Origin: Enoplolaimus lenunculus
Lineage: Eukaryota; Nematoda; Enoplea; Enoplida; Thoracostomopsidae
Assembly (NCBI GenBank): GCA_030248215.1
Contig: JASANG010003924.1
Coordinates: 62,001-126,000 of the forward strand
Reading direction: 5' to 3'
Length of the DNA stretch: 64,000 nucleotides
The notes beneath the pieces are model-generated. The model had not been told where the DNA came from and did no database searches. It saw only the letters and a list, made by a program, of their open reading frames with translations. Below are positions 48,669 to 61,257 of the stretch, one piece after another. Each line of letters opens with the position of its first letter. Positions within the stretch are counted from its first letter, which is position 1. Made by a program: the position numbers and the translations under genes.

Positions 48669-51600
48669 TTAGATAAACCACTCGCGACGTTCTCCTTGAT
48701 TACTGAGATCAGAGATTGGGGCGGTTTGAGTATCGCATGATTCGGACGGACTTACAGTTAACGGCAAATTTTCATGCGTTTTGTAAACACCAGCGGGATA
48801 ATTGTAGATTGCGCGACCAGCGCATAAAATCAAAATCAAAACGAATAGAATAGATGCAGCAATCGCAACTAAAAGCAACAAAAACAGAAACACTATAATA
48901 TCTAATGTGCGCTATTACAAATTTGAGAACTGGCATCGACTCCTGCCTGGGTCCAAATCGTGACCTATCCAAAGTATCAAAATCATTCTCCATTCCGCTG
49001 ATCACAAAATACCAATTGCTAGAAACAAAATCAACCGCTACTTTTGCCCAAAGACCTACAATTGGCATAATTCATAAATGGATGTGCCCGCACTAGCATT
49101 GTCTACTTTGTCGACACTCGAGAAACAACTTTATGAAAACAGAAAACAAAACAAAGAGTATGAGTATATACTATGAGTAATCAATTGTCACCGAAGGATA
49201 AGACTCTAAGCAAATCTGCAATATTTACCTCCAATAATGGCGTCAAAGTTGTCATCTTTTACCGGACGAATTTTAATGTTTGGAAAATTTGGTTGCTCGC
49301 TACGTGCACGGGACTCAGCAACCCATTGCGGAACTATTGGTTCGATTGGCACCACATGGCAGTCACTTGGGCGAACAGATCCATGAATCTCAAACAAGAA
49401 TAACACGCTAAACGCTTCTCGTGCACGAGTATAGCAGATAGAAAAAACAGTCCAAACTCTATAATTTATCCTATAAGTATGAATGCTGTAAAAACTTCGG
49501 ATGCGTTTTTGAAAGCTACTTTAATTGAAGATAAACATGAAAATCTGACATTGGAACATTAACAGAATTTAGCTGAAACCGAAACACGAATAGAAATTTT
49601 TATTAAAGCCTAAAATTAGAAACACTACTTCCACTATGTCGGTGAAAATGGTGTATGTATTGACCAGATTGAGATTTATCGGTTTATGTAAAAACATTCA
49701 CATACGTATACGCTTAAATTTTTAAATGTTTACGTTGAACAAATACTAACGAAAGAAAACTTTTTCACGAGCAAAACTTTACCATTTTGACTAACAATTG
49801 AACAAAAACTCTCGTCCTACTGTCCTAAAAAGCAAGAACATGGCAGAATCCGTGTTGTCTAAATTCTTTTAGAACAAAAATTCCGGTGCAACCCTATGAT
49901 CAATACAATAATACCGTGAAAACGAATACCTCATAACTTTTGCGCGATGATTCTTTTTCGTGGCCACCAGTTGCCAAGTCTGTGAAAATAGTTTTCAGCG
50001 GATGCACTGGGCCAATGGCAAGTCGAGATATACAGCCTTCAAATCCTGTCTGAGCGACAGAACCGACTACAAAAACATCAATAAATTTCAGTGCATTGAA
50101 CTTTGTTAAATATATACGTTTCACAGTTCCGGCTGCACGTTTTTGCTTAACTTAGGACGAAAAACGTAAAAATATTATATCTAGCATCCGAAAACAACCA
50201 CCCGTTTTGACTACGAAGCACTGGACAAATTATAGTTCCAAACCCACTGTAATTATACTGTAAAATTATCAGTATACAACCATACACCCAAAGGGCCCAT
50301 AAGGTTGTACTCATTTATGAAAAAATCTCCGTGACAGTGAGCTACATACTGTGTAAATACGTACGTTAAAGCTTTAAAATTAATTTCTCTATAAAAAGCT
50401 AAGTATAGTAGCTCAAAATATTTCTACCGGTAACAAACCACTATCTTGTCAAACCTATAGTACTTACATGCAGATGCCAGCCGAATAGTTTTAAGTTCTT
50501 TCCAATTTGGCAATACTTGATCAAGGCGTAAATCAGGCGGAGGCGGATACAAGCCAACCTGCAACACAATTACGTAACGCAAGATCTAGCAAAGTATCGA
50601 TAAGAAGTAATTCTAATGAAAGATGTTCGTAGGCAAATACATTCTTTGATCAGGTTTTAAACAATTGAAACAAGGTTGCCAAAACTATGATTTATACTCA
50701 CTAAATAAATACACGATAAAGAAACACCAGCCGTGTAGCACAAAAAACAGTAAACTACAAGTTTTCCTTCGGGCGTTACCTGCAGTTTTACAACGGATGA
50801 TCCGACTGCTTGCGCTTTCACTTCATAAAAATCACCATCGTTGTAAGTTGACGAGTTCTCACGCATACTATACTCCATCCCATGCAATCGTATTCGGAGA
50901 AGAATGAAACCTGCAGAATCAAAGAAAAAAGTTCAAGTGCATTGCAATTCAACCAAAATATATGACACGTCAAAAAATCACATAGCTGTGAAGAATTACA
51001 TAGTTGCTCAAGGAGTAAAATTCATGTGTCTAAAAATTATGTATAAATTGAGTTTAAAATGTGACACGAAAGAATTTTTTTTAATTTACAACAAAATACT
51101 TCCCGTGGTCCGTTAACAAAAATGCAGCTAAAACACATAGATTGTTTGTCAGCTACACTATCCTTTCGAAAGCGTACATCACCGGCAGAATCACATTGCA
51201 AAATATTACCTTCCGTAGTTAACGTTACACGAACACCAAAATCACGCTCATCTGCTTGAAGATGTAGCAAGGTCACAGCTTCAATGTTAACGGCGACTTG
51301 CCGGAATCCAAAGCGAATAAAATTCACTGTTCCTGAACTGGGATAATCAACAGATGCATCAATAAATGATGACTGATCAAATTCGGCGCCAATTTCTGAA
51401 ATGCAAATACAAAAATATAACCGTTGTCTTCATTTCCAGATAAAAACTGAAAACGTCTAGGATTTCAACGGCACTGCATTAACCACTGTATTTCCGCATG
51501 ATCCCATTCCAGCTAGCAAAACTAATATTCATAAAATATGTGAATAATGGTGTTATCTACTGTACAGACACCTACCTGTAGTGCATAACGGCCCTGAAAA

Positions 51601-54600
51601 TGGTGTACCGCTACAGTCACATTCGTAAAACTCATAGCGCTCAATGCAAATTCCTGAATTGTAGCACGGTGAAGACGAACAAAATTCGTTTATACCAACC
51701 ACCACAGCATCGTTTGATGATTCAGCAATGCGTGCAAGCAAAATCTGACTGCCTTCGATGAACAAAGAGCGCATCAATCCAAGATAGCCAAGCGCACCCG
51801 GCGATGGTGCACCTCCTGGAAGCAAACTATCACGAGTATAGATAAATAATGATGAAATTATGGTATTAAAACAATTAGGAGTAAAGCTACATAATTTGAC
51901 ATTAAAAGCGACGCTGTAAGCGTAATAATTATGGTAGCTCTTCGCAACTGTGTGGCAGCTATTAACAGTTAATACTTGACAACAAGCCCTATAACTTTTG
52001 ACCTACTGAAACAAGTTTTGCCGCGGATGTTTGCAGTCACTACGAAAAAACTCTCATGACACATGCATTAGTTCAATGGTTTCAAAATATATTACTAGCA
52101 GATAATAAGAGCTATCTATAGTCATTTGAGAATATTGTCCTAGGCTTGCTATTGACGCTCTAAATAAAACTGACCAATATAAACAGTATCAATTAGCGAA
52201 GGACGTTCGAAGTGATCATACTCCATAGATGTTTCTGCTGCAAAATCTAAACGCAGTGTAACACCACGATCTGTATAAGATATGTATATATGATGCCATT
52301 CTCCGTCGTTCAAACGTGCAGGTTGCATAGAAAGTGAAGTCGCGTTTATCTCAAACCTTCGATTAACACCTGCGCTTGACACATCAAGAACGACAGTAGA
52401 GCCTCCTATAAAATTTTAATAATTAAAACTTTTCATCCATTTTATCTTTGAAATTGACAGCGCAGACTGTTGAGCAATTTGACTCGTGCGGCTAACACTC
52501 TTGCAACAGTGTCGCTGAACATCATAAACCAAGACCTTTTATATTAGGTCAAACTTACGGTTTGTTCAAGAAAACCATCCCTGATAGACCCACCAAGTAA
52601 CAACAACAGTGAGTAAACGAACTTAAATGTAACGTTTTCATACTGAATAAACTATACCGCTACAATTCGGTATTTTTATGTATCACTTACAGCAAACATA
52701 AAACGGCGTGATACATATGTGTAAAAGTTTCGAGTCATAAAATTAAACCAATATTCAAATCTTACCAAGTAATTTAACGTGTGCGTACTCATAAACGTTT
52801 ACTCCAGGAAAACTAAGAAATAGCACCGTTTCATGTGTCGTAGCAAATTCAAATGACAACTGTAACGCGGGTCGAATACCGAGACTAACTGTGTATGACG
52901 CGTAATAGTTGCGCTTGCGAAAAGTCACTGCTGTTTCCACATCTGAATGAAAACACGTTATAAGATACCTATGCACATTAAATGAGGGGGTTGAAAATTA
53001 CATTGCAAGGATTAAGATCATATTCATGGACTCTGGACGGTTAGTTTTACCATACTAAAAACTGGAACAGACTTATTTTGAGAACTTAAGCTCTGTAGCC
53101 CTTACCACTACGTGATTACGGACTTTCACAATCAACCAAATAATTGACACGAAGTCAAGTAAAACAATAACAAAGTTTTACTCTAGCTCTAATATGCAGC
53201 ATCAGTTTCACAAGTATAACTGGGTGTCAGTCACACAATGGTAATAACTAGAACCTTTCGTATCACTGAAAAGTCGAGTTACTAGCTTTTCCTTACTATT
53301 GTCAGAACAAATAAGAGGTCCAACATAAACGGTGGCTTGTTTTTCTTCATAATCAGTGTCACCAACAAATACACTGTATATCGGCAAATGTTGCATCCAT
53401 GTAACGTTGCCTCGATCTTCAGTTGTTTGTCCAGATTCGCAGTTACACTTTCTAGAAAACAAACTACAGACTTCATTAGTATGCAACCAAACTCAGCAGT
53501 TTACTCAGAAAATTAGAAGTGGTAAGACTTGTTTTAAAACTATAAAAACGACGAACAATTGTGTCAACCGCATACATACAAAACCGGTAAACAACTTTCT
53601 ACTTAGCACGGCAAATAATTTAACAATTGCGTACTCAAGTTATTTGCGATGCTTCAATATAACAGTAACATTTTTATTAGTCCAATGTAATTAGAACTAT
53701 TTGCATAGCGGCTCTACTAATCAACAGTCCTTTAGTATGGCCTCCAATCACAAATTAGAGAATGCAAATGGTTTACTTACTTCCCATCAACACAAGAACC
53801 GTCAAGAGCACAAGAACACATGTTGGTCTGAGGCTCTGCCTCTGCCCACGAATAAATATATTGCTGAGATCTGCCGTACCACCAACCAGTTGCTGACGAT
53901 TTCACAGTCTCTGCACCTGAGGAAAAATGAAATATAGAAGGAGTATATTAATACGTGTTGTATATTGCTAAGCCATGATCCTTAGCAGTTTGTTAATTTT
54001 TTTCAGTTCCTTGGCTGTTTTGCAGTATCTTATGCGTTTTAACTTATTCGATAACAAAATCGGCATAACATGTTCATAAATTTTTGTAAAACATAAGCAG
54101 CACAGAACACGTTCAAACTAATGTAATGTAATGACGAATACACTATTACAAAAGCTGACATATTACAATATAAGGTATTTGCTGTGAAATCCATAAAAAC
54201 AGAGAACGAGGAAATCGGTATTACGTGAAATGCAAAACTAATAAGACAATTTACATTGGATAAACAAAACCTGTTAACCATAAACCAGCGGTCTACTTTA
54301 AAACTAACCTTTTGTCTTTCCTTGAATAAACCGATTTCCACCAAAACACTTGTACGAAACCGGCTGTCGACAAGACTGCATACGATACATAAATTCACTC
54401 ATTGCCATTCTCGACACTGGATACTGGTACTCTTTGATAAAACTTCCAGATTCAACGAATCCTCGCACTGTTGTTGGTCGAGAATCGCTATCATGCGCTA
54501 TATGCGTGAAAACAATTCCTTCGTTGAATGATTTATCTGAAACCAAGCAACATCTATCAACCGTGTAATACTTCTAATACAACAGATTTTTGATTAATTA

Positions 54601-57600
54601 CAACAGCAAACCATATCAACTTCAGTGGCTCAATGAATTTATATCACTCATAAAAACTTCTTCTCAAAATATTGTAAGTAAATCCAGGTTAACTAAATTT
54701 AACGAACTTCTATTTCAGTTATCCCTCTATTAACTTAGGTGTATACAAGTGACGGTATACCAAAATAAAAGTAGCACTGGTTATCCGACCAGAAAACGGG
54801 AAAACAACTACAAAAATAAACAAAGTATTTCGACTTACATGTTCGACTGCAGACAACAGGAAACGGCTCCAAAGATCCGCCCGCGCCGTCTAAATCAAGT
54901 GTTACCGTAGCCTGATTTGTTAACGTTGTCCGGTTATACCGAAAATATTGTTCACACGATACGGGAAAAGTGTCGTCACCACACACAGTCCCAAAATAAC
55001 CATTTGAACATCCACATGAGTAACCAACACCATAACTGGATAACTGAACGTCGCTAGATCTCGAAGTTGATGACATAAATTCGTGAACACAGATGCCTCC
55101 GTTTAAACAAGGATTTGGTGTACAACTGAAAATTGAGCCGCAAAACTCGTTTTTAAATGCGAAAAAACACAGGTCAGCGGTGAATATTAAAAGCAGTTCC
55201 CACTGAGCGTAGACAACAAAATTTCTCATCAACACATTTAATTGAACCAAGGTTAAAATAAATATAAATAGATATGCTGATATAGCATAACGTAATTATA
55301 ATAACTTACGGATCCCACAAACTGCATTCTCCCTCGACAATGACTCCAACGCTGGAACGGCCAACAAGCAGTTGAACTGTATCATTGTTGATACGTAGAT
55401 TGCGAACACAGCCAATATATGAACCTAAAGAAACAAAGTTCACTAAACAGCAAGCAAAAATAGTCACAAATATACGTAACGCTAAACAAAGATACAGCAT
55501 CTAAACGGTCTCGATTCTAACACGTAGAGCGAAAATCGAAAACTAATATTATTGTAATTTGCAATACTGACAAAAACCAAATAACGGCGTTACAAATCGT
55601 GAGACAGCTTTAATTTCCCATTCCTTCAACAATGATTCAATATGCAGCTAAGGAGGCAATTGTATTTCTAAAACGGATACCTCCAATTGAAATAGTTCGC
55701 ATCGAAATAGTGCCAAGTATTTGCTGATAGTTGAGGCTGAGGAAATCATCAACTTGCAGGTCTAAACCGTTGCTATGCACGAAAATCGTTAATTCATGCC
55801 ACTTGCCATCGTTTATCTTATCTAAAAATAGCTGCTAAACACGTTACGGTAATTTAACACAATATGTACTAGGTGAGATAACTTAAACAGTAGATAAGTG
55901 ATTAAGTAAAGGATTAAAATTGAGTTCAGCTTAGTGATCACTGCAGAAAATTGAAGCTAAATCGACTCAAACTTCACTGGTGGTATAGGAAAAGCAACAG
56001 ACGCGTAAAACACACTGATCTCAATTCAATTTCCTATCGCCATCAACTTACTTTTATCTTTTATTGACACGATGCCTTGTAGATGAAGCCAGTTCAAAAT
56101 TACGTTACCATCATTTATAACAACTTCAAAGCCTGACGTTGTGAGTAGCACTCCAACAGGTTGAAACGTGCGAAATCCAATGGCGATTGTTGAAATTTGA
56201 TCCACGTTAAGCTCTCGAACAGCATTTTTCGAACGAAATCCCAAAACTTGCGACGGTGTCTATAAGACATTGGCGTAAACTATAATATTTCAGAAAATTT
56301 TAATCTGAACCAAGAAAAGTAACGACAAAATATGTAGCGCGAAAGCCAACAAATATATGTATTTTCAGTTTTGAAACAAACGCCAAAATCAGAACTTTCG
56401 CATAAAATCCTAAGACGTAAAACGTACCAATTAATAGTAAATATTTAATGCCTACAATTAGTCAACTCAGCAAAAGCAAGACCACAATATTTCTTACAAC
56501 ATATAAATGGACAGTTTATCTATTAATCTTGCTTTCAAATATAAAACACGCACCAAATCACATTCTGGTTGAATCCGACTTCCAGCCATATTGTTTTTGT
56601 TAATAAGCTTTCGTTTATCAAAGTATACTTCAGTGATGCAGCCGGTAAAATTTCGGCTTGTCACAAACTCGTCATCTACTTTGTCGTAAGGCATTGCGCC
56701 GATATAAATCTATAAATAAAATTTTAACAGCCAAGAATAACACTTGAACAAACATCTATGAGTTGCGTATATAACTTGAGCATAGTTCCGATAACAAACT
56801 TCTCCAGCTTTATGTCAAAATCTAGTCAAAAGTACGCGTACCTGGACTATTACTACAAGCGGAGTTCAGTTTAACTAAATTCATATGTACAAACTTAAAC
56901 TTATACACTGTTACCTCCTCGTCAATGTCAAGCCGAGAAAATCCCCCGTAACTCCTCGCATATCCAATGGCAACATTATCTACATAAACAGTCCATTGCC
57001 GCCCTTCGTGAATGATAAACACAATATGCCACAAACCATCATTTAGTGGAATTGACGAATTTATATGAGCGAGAATGTGATACCCTAAAAGTAAACTTTT
57101 AATCTTTTTATGAAGCCCATACCAATACAAGAAAGACGCTTATCAAGAATATACGTCGCTAGCTTGCCGCAAAAATCTACTTAAAACTTAAGCAGAAAAT
57201 TAGCCAAAAGTTGTCTTATTTTTAAATGCAATTTTTCCTGTCGCTTTTGTTTACTCTTTTATGAAAATTTTCAATTTCGGTTTCTCAGTTCTGCACGAAA
57301 CACCTGAAAGTATTAGCAAAAGTTATAAAATGGTTAAAAAATTTTACATACCTATATTCTTATTCTGCGCCACTTACCTAGACCGAATGTTACTAGAAGG
57401 CTACCATCAGGGGCTAATTCAACAACCAATGTATCCTTCTGTGTTCCAAACGCTGCGAGTAAAACTCCACCACCGGTAATTTCGGTGCGGAAACTAAGCC
57501 GAATATTTGATTCAGTTTGCGCAATTATTCCATCGCGCTCTACAAGGTACGCCGCCGCACTTGCTGATTCTTTATTTTGTTCATTACCATTTGTCACCAA

Positions 57601-60600
57601 AATTTCTCCGTCTAGAACCATTTGAACATAAACGCTGATAATACAGACAAGCAGACTTCTTAAACTGTCTGCGAGCTAAATAAAAGATAATTCAACGTAG
57701 ACTGTTCGGTTTGCAAATACAGTAAAACTTTCTAAAAAGTCAAAGATAATTGGTGCAAACGCGACTCATAAATACGTATATATCAGTGTGCGACCAAACA
57801 TCAGGTTCCGGTTTAATATCAGGCAAAAAACTATATGCGTATTAGGCATCTGGTATAGACCTACCGCATACCGGATATTTACGGTAGTGGTACAGAACAG
57901 GGTGCGACCGGATATTAGTTTACCGGACACCGCATACGGATATTGAATTATTTACCAGAACAGAAACCGGATACCGGATTGTGTTTATATTGAAATAATT
58001 TATTTTTAGCTGTATTTTTAGCGTGTTCAAGGTTTTCGTCTGTTATAAACGTTATAATTGCTGCTGATAAACTGAAATAATGCAAAAATATGTTTAACTC
58101 TCGTTCGCTTAAGTTAAAAATAGCTAAAACGTGTCGAACCTTGAACTTCTTGACTTACCCAGAAATGTCATCGCAGCCAGATATTAAACACACTTACTTG
58201 TAAAAAGCAATTTTATGATATTTGTACCACAACCGTAAATATGCGGTAGGTTTATATCGGGTACCGGAACGGAATACGGATATTAGCTTTTGCAGGACAA
58301 CACGACGGAACCGTATATCCGGTTGCACCCTGGTCCCGAATACCAAAAAAACTGCTTTTGACAAGATCACATATTTAACTTCTTGCTGCGAAACCTTTGT
58401 GGGCACTAAAGCTGTTAAGTTTTTCATTAACGGAAACAGAATGAAAACTGCAAGCTAAAAATGAAGTAAAATGAAGTTTAATCCAGTAACAATATACTTT
58501 TGTGCAACTCAATTACTTTCAACAATGAACATAATTACATGCTTATCCGGTTAATATCCGATTCCGGTTAAAAATTCACTAGCCGGACCCGGTATCTGGT
58601 AGATTAATATCTGGTCGCATCCTGATATACATCAAGTCGAGCGACAGCACAAAAAAGACAAACAGAACTTGTTTACCGAACAAGCAAAAGTAAAATTCCG
58701 CTCCTGTTATCCGGTTCCGGTAAAATATTCGCTATACGGTTCCGGTTTCCGGTAAGTTAATATCTAGCCGTAACTTGATACATCAACTTGAGGGGCAGCA
58801 CACAAAAAGACAAACAGAACATATTTACCGAACATGCAACCGTAAAATTCCGCAGTCAATGGCTCTTTATTCGTGTCTTTATGAATGGCTACCAGTCTGA
58901 TACTTGAAACGATAACGCCGAACGATTCAACGTCAAAAATACTTTCCCAGCCACCACGAAATACCTAAACAACCTTGATGTTACTTTAAAAGTATATATA
59001 ATATAATCAATACTTCCAAATGAAATCAGATTTTACATGCAGAACAATCGCACTTATAAACAAAACGACTACGTAGTACGTAGCTAGGATGCGCAGTCAT
59101 CATATCATTTTAGCACAAAACTCAAAACCTTTTTATGTCCAAAAGAATTTCGAATAGGTCTCCAATCATTTTCTTCGGAAGACGCCAAATACCAGATTTG
59201 AAACGGATTTAGAGCCTGAGTTGAAACCGCTATCACTTCTGCACGACCTCGCAGAGAGTTACTGTTAAACGACATCGTCAAGGAATTATCATCTGTGCGA
59301 ACGACAGAACCAAATATAAGCGTAAGTTTGTCACGATCAGAAGTGTCCACTACGTTGCACGCAGTGCAACCTCGCTTGACAGCGTATATTGCAAACATAA
59401 CTGAAAACACGAAAACTAGATAGCCATAAAGGTCACAGTTGTTTAGTTACTGAATCCTCCACTGCACCTGTCGTGTTCAAAACATATACACAGGCAATAT
59501 AATTTATCAGATATACGTAATTCATAAAGCACCATTCTAAGATTATATATACGAATGTGATCTTAAGAATAAATTGCATATGCAAAGTTACTGACTGTAC
59601 TATTCACTTCTTTGACGCATTAATATTTTTAAAAATGATTCGGTCATTCGAGATTTATGTTTACACAGATGATTCCTTACATTCCAACAAACAACACGCT
59701 ACAGCGCGCACCATCTTTTGCATATGGCAGCCCAAGATAACCGCTCCGCAACGCCTCCTACAACTATATATTTCTATTGATAATAGTAATATAACCTGTC
59801 TCTATATATTATGCAGGGCTCCCATAAGAATTCTTGTTCCCGTCGGAATTCTGTAAGCATGTAGGCATGCTTGTCCGTTATGTGCACAAGTTATATAGTG
59901 CAGTGCACCGTATGTATACCAGTCGGCAGCATACGGACGACATATATGCGACGATAGAAGCAGATGGATAGGCTGGCTACGTGGTGCCGTGAAAGAGCAC
60001 TTTTGCCTTATTATCCTATGGCCGCTAGTTCGATTTACTGTAGACTGTAGGCCAGCTTTTATAGCTGCTTAGTTAAAAAGTGTCTGAAGTCCCGATTCCT
60101 GCCTATACTGATATGGGGGTTGCTCAGTGGACGCAATGGCAAATTGAAGCGTTATAAGCACGGTGTCCAGTCGAAAATAGGAAGGAAGGTCAAGGGACGA
60201 TTTTGAAATTTGGGACATGCAAGCATGTGAGATATGCTTGTCCGTGTGTATATGCAAGTGCACTGTACCATATAAAGCATGCTGGCCAGGCGGGCTACGT
60301 TGCGCAGTGGTAGAGCGTTCGCATAAGGATCCAAAGGCTTAATGTTTGATTCCTGCTTTGAATGCCCGCTTTTCGAACTGCTTAATTAAGAGGTCTAAAG
60401 TCTCGGTTCCTACATAGACTGGCATGAGGGGGGCCACGCCGTGAGCTCAACAGTTAATTGTCGCGCTTTCAACACGGTATGCAGTCGAAAATAGGATGGA
60501 CGATTAAGTAACAACCTTGTTAAAAATAGGGGCATGTACGCATGTGTGCCATGCTTGCCCGCTATGTGCTTATACGATTTAGTGCAGTGCACTGTATGTA

Positions 60601-61233
60601 TGCCAACCGGTAGCATACGGTACCAACAATGATGACGTAGTTGGAGAGGCGGTCTACGTGGCGCAATGGTGGGGCGCTTACCTCAAAAACCTGAGGCTGC
60701 TAGTCCAACCCCAGTTTGTAGAGAACGTTTTTCAGCTGCTTAGTTAAACAAGGTCTGAATCTTGGTTCCTACGTAACTGAGAAGTTCCAGCAAAACTTTA
60801 ATTCCTAGTCGCATTTAGCTGTTGAAAGGCGCAAAAACAAGAACTTTTACGGTTTTGTGGCAAATTACAATTTGAGTCTAGTCTCTAATCACGACTCCTC
60901 GATTTTACTGTTTGCTTCCACTAGCTATGTTTCTAACCTACTTCTTTATAATATTACTATGAAAACGCACTATCACATACAAAAGATGCTTTTTTTGTAT
61001 TTTTATAAAATGTACGGAGGAGGATCCATATTTAGTGTGAATGTGAAAAACATACTTTTCCACAGGCCCCCCCGTGCTAATAATGTACCTTAGACAATAG
61101 AAACATTTGCTAAACTGACTATAAATTTTGCAAAATTTCGGAACACAAAAAATAATTTACCCACCGCAAAATTTCCTTTGTGTGTTAAGCTGTAGATATC
61201 TAATGAAATTACTTCAAGTTCTCGTTGCTGCAT
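48669..61233 (-). CDS. Caspr/neurexin-IV family cell-adhesion receptor, complete, 22 exons
   Basis: Exons (minus strand): 61233-61161, 59400-59129, 58964-58829, 57611-57378, 57084-56915, 56709-56554, 56259-56052, 55821-55681, 55424-55310, 55125-54839, 54536-54309, 53916-53781, 53451-53297, 52942-52766, 52405-52175, 51815-51576, 51395-51210, 50910-50780, 50558-50468, 50132-49930, 49388-49229, 48892-48669. All phases agree; about 1317 residues (human CNTNAP2: 1331). Domain order is that of contactin-associated proteins: discoidin (about 36-158, ending EFYGC), LamG1, LamG2, EGF (CTPNPCLNGGIC), fibrinogen-like (CEQYFRYNR, TGWWYGR, CNCES, VGDTDYEE), LamG3, EGF (CSSSPCYNSGIC), LamG4 (FEGCISRLAIGP), stalk ending IIGG, membrane span 1244-1267, tail of 50. 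The tail has GVYKTHE, like the protein 4.1-binding site, and ends EWFI, a PDZ ligand like EWLI of CNTNAP2. Relatives act in septate-type junctions and neuron-glia or gut adhesion; C. elegans has NLR-1 and ITX-1. I cannot tell which is the ortholog. The first exon is inferred from phase and hydrophobicity; the rest is sure. Confidence 0.95.
57898..58332. mobile_element. hAT-like MITE in a Caspr-gene intron
   Basis: Termini CAGGGTGCGACCGGATAT and ATATCCGGTTGCACCCTG. Flanks GTACAGAA and GTCCCGAA fit an eroded 8-bp target duplication. It lies in the intron between exons 3 and 4. Non-coding. Confidence 0.88.
58541..58853. repeat. 152-bp tandem duplication including an exon end and its splice donor
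   Basis: Two copies (about 58541-58701 and 58702-58853) share GCACA(A)AAAAGACAAACAGAAC, TTTACCGAACA and TAAAATTCCGC. The right copy includes the last coding bases and donor of Caspr exon 3. The left copy is an intronic replica of that exon end and donor (GAATTTTACTTTTGCTTGTT then CGgtaaac on minus). Confidence 0.8.
59850..60782 (+). mobile_element. Tandem array of tRNA-derived SINEs (about three units)
   Basis: Three units of about 270-360 bp (roughly 59850-60117, 60118-60427, 60428-60782). Each has a tRNA-like head; the clearest, near 60290, reads GCGGGCTACGTTGCGCAGTG with GTAGAGCG and a B-box-like GTTTGATTCC. Each tail carries AGTTAAAAGGTCTGAAGTC-like and CTCGGTTCCTAC sequences. A second shared block has GGCATGTACGCATGTG, ATGCTTGTCCG, GTGCAGTGCACTGTATG and AGCATACGG. 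The array lies in the first intron of the Caspr-like gene, antisense to it. Confidence 0.75.
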
Positions 61234-61248
61234 CGTGTAACGTCTGAT

Positions 61249-61257
61249 CTAAAATTG
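61249..61257 (-). promoter_or_regulatory. Probable spliced-leader acceptor of the Caspr-like gene
   Basis: On the minus strand ATTTTAG stands directly before a 15-base leader (ATCAGACGTTACACG) and the start ATG at 61233. The pattern of a U-rich acceptor and a very short leader is what nematode trans-splicing gives. An ordinary cis acceptor with a further upstream exon is the alternative. Confidence 0.5.

Noticed and set aside
53208-53296. Continuation of Caspr exon 13 reading frame to a stop
   Set aside because: Family alignment continues in the exon at 52942 after a GTAAGG donor at 53296, so this stretch is intron.
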